NCBI GenBank assembly: GCA_012719125.1
Contig: JAAYAY010000032.1
Coordinates: 1 to 37,743 of the forward strand
DNA: 37,743 bases
DNA from: Planctomycetaceae bacterium
GTDB lineage: Bacteria > Planctomycetota > Planctomycetia > Pirellulales > Thermoguttaceae
Direction of reading: 5' to 3'
The notes below the pieces were generated by a model. It saw only the letters and a list, made by a program, of their open reading frames with translations. It had not been told where the DNA came from and ran no database searches. This document shows, in pieces, positions 32,253-37,743 of this stretch. Made by a program: the position numbers and the translations under genes. Position 1 is the stretch's first letter. Every line of letters starts with the position of its first letter.

Positions 32253-33665
32253 TCAGTCGAACGGGTTATCGACAACCGGTGCTGGCGACTTGGCCAGTTC
32301 CCGTGCGGCCTCTTGATCCTCCTTGCTGAGCCGGTCCATGGGGACCTTCAGTTCCTTGCCGTCGGTACGCCGCAAGCGGACCGTGTCGCCGTCGAGTTCG
32401 AGAAACTCGGCCTCGACCGTGAAGGTCCCCGTACTGTCGCTCCAATTTCGCTTCCTGGCCGCCGCGGACAGCACGCCTTCCGGCAGGGGCCATTTCTCGG
32501 CGGCCTTGTCAACGAGATCCTTCACCAACTGGTTCTCGTGATTTCTGAGGCCGTCGACGGCCACAGCGATTCGAGGATCGCTCTTCTGCGGATTTTTGCC
32601 CTGCAGTTTCTGCAGGGCCATCAGCAGCCGCGGCACATTGTCGGATTCGAGGTCGTCGAGGATCTTCTGCATCTCCTGCTCGGTAAGGGGCGTATTCGCC
32701 TGCTTTTCCTGGAGTTCCGCCAATTGCCGTTTTGTTTCTTCCTGTTTCTTCTTCTGCTCTTCCTGGTGAGCTGCCAGTTCGGTGTCCGACATGCGGTTGT
32801 ACTTGACGGTCACGGGAAAAGAGACGGTCGTGTCGCCCTTCTGTACGATGAGTTTCTGCGTCAGGTCCAGCGATTCCGAAAGCCCCAACTCACGATTGAA
32901 GACCCAGGTACCCGTCCCGTTGATCTCGAAGCCCGCTGAGTTGTCGCTCACGCGGGGAGAATCGAGGCGGTAAGTCTTGTCAACCGTCACCAGCGGTCCC
33001 TCAATGCTGCGCACCTGATAGGTCTGGATTTCCGATCCCGCCGTGCGCGTTGTGTCATCTTGCTCGAAGGGCAACCGCGGGTAGGGGAACTGGCGGCGTC
33101 CGCCCTCTTCCGTGATCGAGACCCCCAGGCTGACCGACCACGACGCCTCGGGTTTTTCGGGCAAGGGTTCAAAAACCAGGAGCGAAGCGTTTCCGAGAAG
33201 GTAGGGGAGTTGGGAATCGCCTTCCAAGCTGTGAATTTCCCCGGTCGGAAGCAGCGTCAACTCGTTCTTTGTAGTAGTGACTAGGCCCTTGAACGGTGTG
33301 CGTGAGAATGGCCCGAAGGCTCGCGACGGGAACATGTCCGGGCCAAAGGGGAGCCCTCCGAAGCGAGAGTTGCTTCCAGACGACTTAGCTTTGCTCTTCT
33401 TGCTCAAGCCGCCTGAGTAGGTGAGGCTGAGCGAGGACTCGGTTGCCGATTGGAACTTGTAGGTCACCACTCCCGTAAGGGTTTCGGTGACGTCGTCGCG
33501 ATCGGCAATGATCTCGATCCGGTAGCCCACAGTCTGGTCGGGCTTGCCTGCATAGCGCAACTGGCCGGGTGACAACGCGTCGTCCGACAAGGCCGCGGCA
33601 CACCCTAACGCGGCGACGAAGACCGCGGCGATCCATTGGATCGACGGCAAGCAGATTCGAGCCAT
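32253..33665 (-). CDS. Secreted SHD1 domain protein
   Basis: A 470-residue protein. The signal peptide is at the N-terminus (SIQWIAAVFVAALGCAAA). The ATG at 33665 is preferred because GGAG lies 7 bases before it; a second in-frame ATG at 33671 is too close to that site. A beta-rich extracytoplasmic part follows (VTYKFQSATESSLSLTYSGG), then a coiled coil (SDTELAAHQEEQKKKQEETK), a short region with SDNVPRLLMALQKL, and a C-terminal SLA1 homology domain 1 (SHD1), recognised by RKRNWSDSTGTFTVEAEFLE and VRLRRTDGKELKVPMDRLSK. SHD1 domains are abundant in Planctomycetota, with unknown roles. It may be co-transcribed with the M56 gene 121 bases upstream, though a long stem lies between. Confidence 0.82.
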   Translation of the reverse strand: MARICLPSIQWIAAVFVAALGCAAALSDDALSPGQLRYAGKPDQTVGYRIEIIADRDDVTETLTGVVTYKFQSATESSLSLTYSGGLSKKSKAKSSGSNSRFGGLPFGPDMFPSRAFGPFSRTPFKGLVTTTKNELTLLPTGEIHSLEGDSQLPYLLGNASLLVFEPLPEKPEASWSVSLGVSITEEGGRRQFPYPRLPFEQDDTTRTAGSEIQTYQVRSIEGPLVTVDKTYRLDSPRVSDNSAGFEINGTGTWVFNRELGLSESLDLTQKLIVQKGDTTVSFPVTVKYNRMSDTELAAHQEEQKKKQEETKRQLAELQEKQANTPLTEQEMQKILDDLESDNVPRLLMALQKLQGKNPQKSDPRIAVAVDGLRNHENQLVKDLVDKAAEKWPLPEGVLSAAARKRNWSDSTGTFTVEAEFLELDGDTVRLRRTDGKELKVPMDRLSKEDQEAARELAKSPAPVVDNPFD

Positions 33666-33698
33666 GACCATTCTCCATTATCGAGACTTGCACAGTCC

Positions 33699-33761
33699 AT
33701 GAACGATGGGCTGACAACGGAACCCCGGACTATTGGGTCAAAGGCCAACCCCACCGTTCAT
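33699..33761 (-). promoter_or_regulatory. Long-loop stem between M56 and SHD1 genes
   Basis: ATGAACGATGGG (33699-33710) is complementary to CCCACCGTTCAT (33750-33761) over 12 positions with one G-T-type mismatch and a 39-base loop. It lies in the 121-base gap before the SHD1 gene and could form in the mRNA leader or mark an operator. Confidence 0.5.
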
Positions 33762-33786
33762 TCAACTTGCAACCGTCAAAAAAGGG

Positions 33787-35250
33787 TTACGGAAAACCAA
33801 CGTCCCAATCGTCCTGTTGGTTGTCCTCGTAAATCCTGAACGAATTGACGTTCGGCTCCTTCACGGAAGCAGGGAACTGCATGCGGCCGTAAATCTCCTC
33901 GAGAGCGTGCCGAATCTGACGTTCCTCCAGGGGACCGCTCATCAGCAAGGCCCGCTGCAGCGGCACGAGACTCCTGTCGGTTCCAACGCGTCCCAACATC
34001 TCGTAGATCGCTGCACGAGCAGCCGGGTCGGATTCTGCCAGCGCTCCGAGCAACTCCGCTTCGTCATCGGTGTCAAAGGCGACTGAGGACTCGACGACGG
34101 GGGCGTCCTGAGTTGCGGCCGGCAGATCTCGCACGAAATCTTGGGCAAGAGGGCTGCTAGAAATCGCATCCTCAGACGGCTTGGACCGATCGGAGGAAGG
34201 CCTCGCGCCGGCAGGCAACAATACGGCCACGGCCACGGCCAGAATGAACGCCGTCTGCCAACGCCGTCCCCCCTCGATCGGCAACCGCGGATCGAGAATC
34301 CGCCGCAGTCGCTGGGTGAGGGGCGATTTCGAGTCGAGCACGCCCAGGGTCAAAGGCGGTGCCGAGTAGCCGAGGATCTCGGCCACGCGGAAGATCGCCT
34401 CTCCATAGGGTTTGCGATTCCCCTCCAGAACCGCCACGGTGCGCTCGTCGCACGCATCCTCGCGCAGTTGGCGAATTCGCCGATTGGCCCACCAGACCGC
34501 CGGATGGAAGAAGTAGATTGCTCCCAGGAGTCCTTGCGCCAGATTCACCAGACCGTCCCATCGCCTCACATGGTGCAACTCGTGAATGAACACGCTGCGC
34601 AACTGTTCCCTGCTCAGCCGTTCCAGCACGGCCGAAGGCAACAGCAGTACGGGACGCCACGTGCCGACCACCAGGGGAGTTGAACAGGCCTCGGAGTTGC
34701 GGAGTTCGACCCTTCGTCGCACTCCGACCCGCTCGCGGCACTCTTCCAGCAGGTGGAGGAGCGACGGGTCGAGAATGGGGTGGGCCCGCGACACCCACAC
34801 GCGGACCTGCAGGGCTGCGGTGAGCAGCATCCCGCATCGCGCCGCCACGATTCCCAACCACGCGAGCATCAGGATCAGGCCAACGGGTAGCGAGGTCGAG
34901 ATCGGCGATTCTCGCCCAACATCGCCCGCAACATGCTGCGATTGGCCGTGGCTGCCGGTGAATTCGCGATGTGGTACCGTCACCGGTTGGATTGCCGGAG
35001 ACGCCACGGCCGGTTCGGAACGAAACCACCAACCCCAACCGGTGGGAAAGGCAAACTCGGGAGGCACGACCAGTCGCACCAGAACCAACAGCCATAGGGC
35101 GTAGAGAAGTGAGGCGGATCGGCTCTTCAAGGTCGCGGTCACCAATGTGAGAACCACAACCAGGACGGCAACAATCCAGGCCATGCCGAGCATCCATGAC
35201 GACCACGCACCGGCGACGTCGTTCAGGAATAGGGACGCGCCCGAGTTCAT
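33787..35250 (-). CDS. BlaR1-like M56 family metallopeptidase, membrane sensor
   Basis: A 487-residue integral membrane protein. Hydrophobic segments lie at about 20-40 and 45-63, two more follow near 120-150, and one is near 335-352. Between the third and fourth is the metallopeptidase domain with HELHH (223-227) in SVFIHELHHVRRWD, and REDACDE (263-269) supplying the third zinc ligand. In BlaR1 and MecR1 the peptidase is activated by an external signal and destroys the BlaI repressor. The last 130 residues have HEAT-like helices (EAELLGALAESDPAARAAIY) in place of a penicillin-binding sensor, so the ligand is unlikely to be a beta-lactam. ATG 35250 overlaps the blaI stop (ATGA). Confidence 0.88.
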   Translation of the reverse strand: MNSGASLFLNDVAGAWSSWMLGMAWIVAVLVVVLTLVTATLKSRSASLLYALWLLVLVRLVVPPEFAFPTGWGWWFRSEPAVASPAIQPVTVPHREFTGSHGQSQHVAGDVGRESPISTSLPVGLILMLAWLGIVAARCGMLLTAALQVRVWVSRAHPILDPSLLHLLEECRERVGVRRRVELRNSEACSTPLVVGTWRPVLLLPSAVLERLSREQLRSVFIHELHHVRRWDGLVNLAQGLLGAIYFFHPAVWWANRRIRQLREDACDERTVAVLEGNRKPYGEAIFRVAEILGYSAPPLTLGVLDSKSPLTQRLRRILDPRLPIEGGRRWQTAFILAVAVAVLLPAGARPSSDRSKPSEDAISSSPLAQDFVRDLPAATQDAPVVESSVAFDTDDEAELLGALAESDPAARAAIYEMLGRVGTDRSLVPLQRALLMSGPLEERQIRHALEEIYGRMQFPASVKEPNVNSFRIYEDNQQDDWDVGFP

Positions 35251-35642
35251 GAACCGCTCTCCGCATCGTCGCAGTACTGGTCCAGCATCTGACGCAACTC
35301 ATCGATTTCGGCGGAACTGAGCCGGCGGCTTTCGATCAGGCGATCGAGCATGGGCGTCAGGGAACCGGCCAGGACCCGATCGAACAGGTCGTCCACCGCC
35401 CGTGCGACCACCGAGCGTCGGTGTACGTTTGGGGTGTACTCATACACGTTGCCGATGCGCCTCGCCTTGACGAAGCCCTTGGCAACAAGCCGGTCCAGCA
35501 TGGTCTTGACCGTGCTGTAGGCCCAATGGTGTTGCGATTCCAGGTCGTGCTGCAGTTGGGTGGCCGTACTGTTTTCTCGCGACCAAAGCGCCTCCATGAC
35601 CGCCCACTCGGCACGTCCCAATTCCGCCGACGGATTGCTCAT
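35247..35642 (-). CDS. BlaI/MecI/CopY family transcriptional repressor
   Basis: A 131-residue winged-helix repressor. Motifs: LGRAEWAVMEALWSRENSTA at the N-terminus, recognition helix WAYSTVKTMLDRLVAKGFVK, and C-terminal dimerisation helices (SRRLSSAEIDELRQMLDQYC). The ATG at 35642 follows GGAGG by 5 bases; an upstream ATG 11 codons earlier is unsupported. It is translationally coupled to the M56 gene and should be its proteolysis target. A promoter-operator lies immediately upstream (35672-35703), indicating autoregulation. Confidence 0.92.
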   Translation of the reverse strand: MSNPSAELGRAEWAVMEALWSRENSTATQLQHDLESQHHWAYSTVKTMLDRLVAKGFVKARRIGNVYEYTPNVHRRSVVARAVDDLFDRVLAGSLTPMLDRLIESRRLSSAEIDELRQMLDQYCDDAESGS

Positions 35643-35671
35643 CGGAGCCTCCTGACTGTCGAGAACTTTCG

Positions 35672-35703
35672 ACAATTGTAGTGACGTGAAGCCAAGATGT
35701 CAA
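35672..35703 (-). promoter_or_regulatory. blaI promoter with overlapping BlaI operator
   Basis: On the minus strand TTGACA (35703-35698), a 17-base spacer and TACAAT (35680-35675). The -10 hexamer lies inside the dyad ACTACAATTGTCGA, with palindromic core ACAATTGT (35672-35679), which resembles the BlaI/MecI consensus TACTACAATTGTAGTA. Repressor bound here would block the promoter. Confidence 0.8.
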
Positions 35704-35710
35704 CAGACGG

Positions 35711-35739
35711 GCAGCATATTGCTGCAAGATATTGTGCAG
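35711..35739 (+). promoter_or_regulatory. Overlapping dyads upstream of purF-like gene
   Basis: GCAGCA-TAT-TGCTGC (35711-35725) is a perfect 6-bp-arm dyad; the overlapping CTGCA (35722-35726) and TGCAG (35735-35739) form a second. They lie between the divergent blaI promoter and the PurF-like gene start and could be an operator for either gene. Confidence 0.4.
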
Positions 35740-35894
35740 TAAGGGATTAAGGGTTGACGGCTCTCCCTGCTTTCCGGGGGGCGGCTATGCTTGCGCTGCT
35801 AACTTTGATAGCTTGCTGGCTTTCGTCAGGCCGCCGCGTCGTAACTTCTGCGTGGTGGGAGAAGCCGTTTGTTCGAGTATCGGGGAGGACGTGC

Positions 35895-37322
35895 ATGGGT
35901 GGCGTCTACGGTGTCGTTGCGAAGGACGATTGCGTTTCCGACTTGTTCTATGGAACGGACTATCATTCTCATTTGGGAACGGTCCGCGGCGGGCTGGCTG
36001 TCAAGAACGGCCGGGGGTTCACCCGTTTCATCAAAGACATCACCAACGCCCAGTTCCGCAGCAAGTTCGAAGACGATCTGCCCAAGCTCCACGGTTCGAT
36101 CGGCATTGGGGTCATCAGCGACTACGAAGACCAGCCGCTGATCATCGGCTCGCACCTGGGAACCTACGCCCTGGTGACGGTCGGCCGGATCTTGAATCTC
36201 GACGAGTTGGCAGCCGACGCGTTCAAGAAGCACGCGGTTCATTTCTCCGAAATGAGCGGCGACGCGCTCAATCCGACCGAACTGGTGGCAACCCTGATCA
36301 ACCAGGGGAGCAGTTTTGAAGAAGGCATTCGGCTGGCCCAAGATGCGATCGAGGGATCGTGCACCATCCTGCTGATGACCGACGACTGTCTCTATGCGGC
36401 GAGAGACCGGCTCGGGCGGACTCCGCTGGCGATCGGCCGGAAACAGGATGCGCGTTGCGTGACCCTGGAAACCTGTTCGCTCGTCAATCTCGGCTACGAG
36501 ATCGACCGGTTTCTCGGACCGGCCGAAGTCGTACGCCTGTCGGCCGAAGGTGTCGAAACGGTTCGCCCGGCCGGAGAGACGATGCAGATCTGCGCCTTTC
36601 TCTGGGTCTACTACGGTTTTCCCGCTTCAACCTACGAGGGCATCAATTGCGAGGCGGTACGGAACCGTTGCGGTGCGGCCCTGGCTCGGGCCGACGATGT
36701 GGAAGTCGACGTGGTCGCGGGGATTCCCGATTCGGGTACCGGGCACGCCATCGGCTACGCCAACCAGGCCGGCGTTCCCTACCAGCGTCCGTTCGTCAAG
36801 TATACGCCGACCTGGCCGCGGAGTTTCATGCCCCCGGAGCAACAGGTTCGCGATCTGGTGGCGCGGATGAAACTGATCCCGGTGGAGGAGCTCATCCGCG
36901 GCAAGCGACTCCTTTTCTGCGAGGATTCCATTGTTCGCGGGACCCAACTGCGGGACACGATCCAGCGGCTTTACGCCGACGGCGCCCTGGAGGTCCACAT
37001 GCGCCCCGCTTGTCCCCCTTTGATCCACAGATGCAAGTTCCTTAACTTCTCCCGCTCCAAGTCGGAACTGGACCTCGCGACGCGCACGGTCATCAAGGAA
37101 CTCGAAGGCGACGCCAACAGCTATCTCGACGAATATGCCGACTCCAAGACGGAACGCCACACGGCCATGGTCGACCGGATCCGGCAGCAACTGGGATTGA
37201 CAACGCTCAAGTATCAGACACTCACCGATCTGGTCGAAGCCATCGGGCTGCCCAAAGAGAAGCTCTGCACCTACTGCTGGGACGGAGCCGAGCCGTGCCA
37301 CGGGTGCCCGAAACAGGGCTGA
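35895..37322 (+). CDS. PurF-like protein without N-terminal catalytic Cys
   Basis: A 475-residue protein homologous to amidophosphoribosyltransferase, the first enzyme of purine synthesis. The start MGGVYGVVAK (ATG 35895, after GGGAGG by 7 bases) replaces the usual Met-Cys-Gly; the Cys nucleophile for glutamine hydrolysis is therefore missing. The rest of the N-terminal domain (FYGTDYHSHLGTVRGGLAV) and the phosphoribosyltransferase domain remain: PRPP loop FCEDSIVRGT (341-350) and EGINCEAVRNR. Cys 233, 380, 458 and 461 match the positions of the four 4Fe-4S ligands in Bacillus-type PurF. I recall MGG-type PurF paralogues in other bacteria; they may use ammonia or have another role. Divergent from blaI. 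Confidence 0.85.
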   Translation: MGGVYGVVAKDDCVSDLFYGTDYHSHLGTVRGGLAVKNGRGFTRFIKDITNAQFRSKFEDDLPKLHGSIGIGVISDYEDQPLIIGSHLGTYALVTVGRILNLDELAADAFKKHAVHFSEMSGDALNPTELVATLINQGSSFEEGIRLAQDAIEGSCTILLMTDDCLYAARDRLGRTPLAIGRKQDARCVTLETCSLVNLGYEIDRFLGPAEVVRLSAEGVETVRPAGETMQICAFLWVYYGFPASTYEGINCEAVRNRCGAALARADDVEVDVVAGIPDSGTGHAIGYANQAGVPYQRPFVKYTPTWPRSFMPPEQQVRDLVARMKLIPVEELIRGKRLLFCEDSIVRGTQLRDTIQRLYADGALEVHMRPACPPLIHRCKFLNFSRSKSELDLATRTVIKELEGDANSYLDEYADSKTERHTAMVDRIRQQLGLTTLKYQTLTDLVEAIGLPKEKLCTYCWDGAEPCHGCPKQG

Positions 37323-37367
37323 GGCTTCCTGCAGAGAGTGTCTCGACTCGCGGCACTCCATGGTCAC

Positions 37368-37743
37368 TCACCAAGTCCCCATCCGCAGTAGCCGATAGGC
37401 CAAGAGTCTCTCGTTCTCCACGGCGATCGTGTCGCCGGGGCCGCTGTCCGTCGAGCGGGCGTAGACGTAGTCAAAGTACTTGATCGAGAGTTCGTAGCTG
37501 TCGCCCGTGTCGGTCAGTGAGCCCCCCTGGTACTTGTCCTCTTCCCAAAACGCCTCGTCGAACGTGTCGGCGCCGGGCGAATCGTACAAGTAGGCCCGAT
37601 CGCGCGACGGGGCGTTCTTGGAACCGGCGGCCGTTACCGAATGGAAGCCGCGAACGTAGTGGTAGAACGACTGGGTGCTATCGTACAACGTGCTGTAGGC
37701 CGGGTAGCCGCGATAATTGTTGCCGCCGGTGGAAGACCCGTTC
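37368..37743 (-). CDS. C-terminal fragment of repeat-containing surface protein (5' end outside window)
   Basis: The reading frame is open from the right edge to the stop at 37368, giving at least 124 residues. It is rich in Asp, Gly, Tyr and Ser with recurring elements: DRAYLYDSPGADTFDEAF, FDYVYARSTDSGPGD, a pattern known from large planctomycete extracellular proteins in which such phrases repeat many times. The start codon is not in the window; the TTG at 37688 is inside the frame and is not a likely start. It converges on the purF-like gene (stop 37322) with 45 bases between. Function probably cell-surface or secreted; partial. Confidence 0.72.
   Translation of the reverse strand, partial: NGSSTGGNNYRGYPAYSTLYDSTQSFYHYVRGFHSVTAAGSKNAPSRDRAYLYDSPGADTFDEAFWEEDKYQGGSLTDTGDSYELSIKYFDYVYARSTDSGPGDTIAVENERLLAYRLLRMGTW

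Noticed and set aside
1-37743. CRISPR array, tRNA or rRNA genes
   Set aside because: No regular direct repeat with spacers was seen; the only repeats are within a gene or short heptamers. No TTCGAANC-type tRNA arm with a matching acceptor stem was found.

Overview
The window is GC-rich, densely coded bacterial chromosome and most resembles a member of the Planctomycetota. The lineage is inferred from family content: a PEP-CTERM exported protein, a protein ending in an SLA1-type SHD1 domain, two Tat-exported small enzymes, a BlaI/M56 regulatory pair, a beta-helix carbohydrate-active protein, a PurF-like protein beginning MGG, and a pRiA4b-ORF3/SEC-C gene group. No rRNA, tRNA, CRISPR array, intact transposase or replication origin was seen.

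Layout. 1-4.8 kb: a hydrogenase-like iron-sulfur/PAS/HisKA sensor that stops before its ATPase domain, a Tat-exported sugar isomerase-like TIM barrel, and a divergent Tat-exported nucleoside hydrolase. 4.8-7.4 kb: a DUF433/DUF5615 toxin-antitoxin-like pair, a Uma2-family nuclease-like gene, a Fur-family regulator and an orphan FlgM. 8.0-11.5 kb: an EF-hand protein with five 111-bp repeats, a small unknown gene between two terminators, and a lipoprotein. 11.5-16.2 kb: a minus-strand five-gene run (ABC ATPase, two ABC-2 permeases, TIM-barrel protein, UbiA prenyltransferase). 16.7-17.5 kb: a PEP-CTERM protein, followed by about 0.8 kb without a recognisable gene.

18.3-21.3 kb holds an overlapping cyclic-di-GMP operon: HD-GYP phosphodiesterase, PilZ effector, and a receiver-GGDEF-CBS cyclase. 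A class-3 lipase follows. 22.8-26.9 kb is a four-gene minus-strand cassette: a multi-domain pRiA4b-ORF3 protein, a 205-aa conserved unknown and two SEC-C proteins. It is bordered upstream by a long inverted repeat and a frameshifted transposase remnant, and downstream by degenerate heptamer repeats. This is the best candidate for an undescribed system.

27.8-37.7 kb: a large secreted beta-helix protein, trmB, a small helical protein, an SHD1 protein, a BlaI/M56 signalling operon with a well-formed promoter overlapping the operator, a PurF homologue lacking the N-terminal catalytic cysteine but keeping four candidate Fe-S cysteines, and the C-terminal end of a repeat-rich surface protein cut by the window edge. 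Several intergenic inverted repeats lie between these genes. All assignments rest on reading motifs by eye; no database search was possible.
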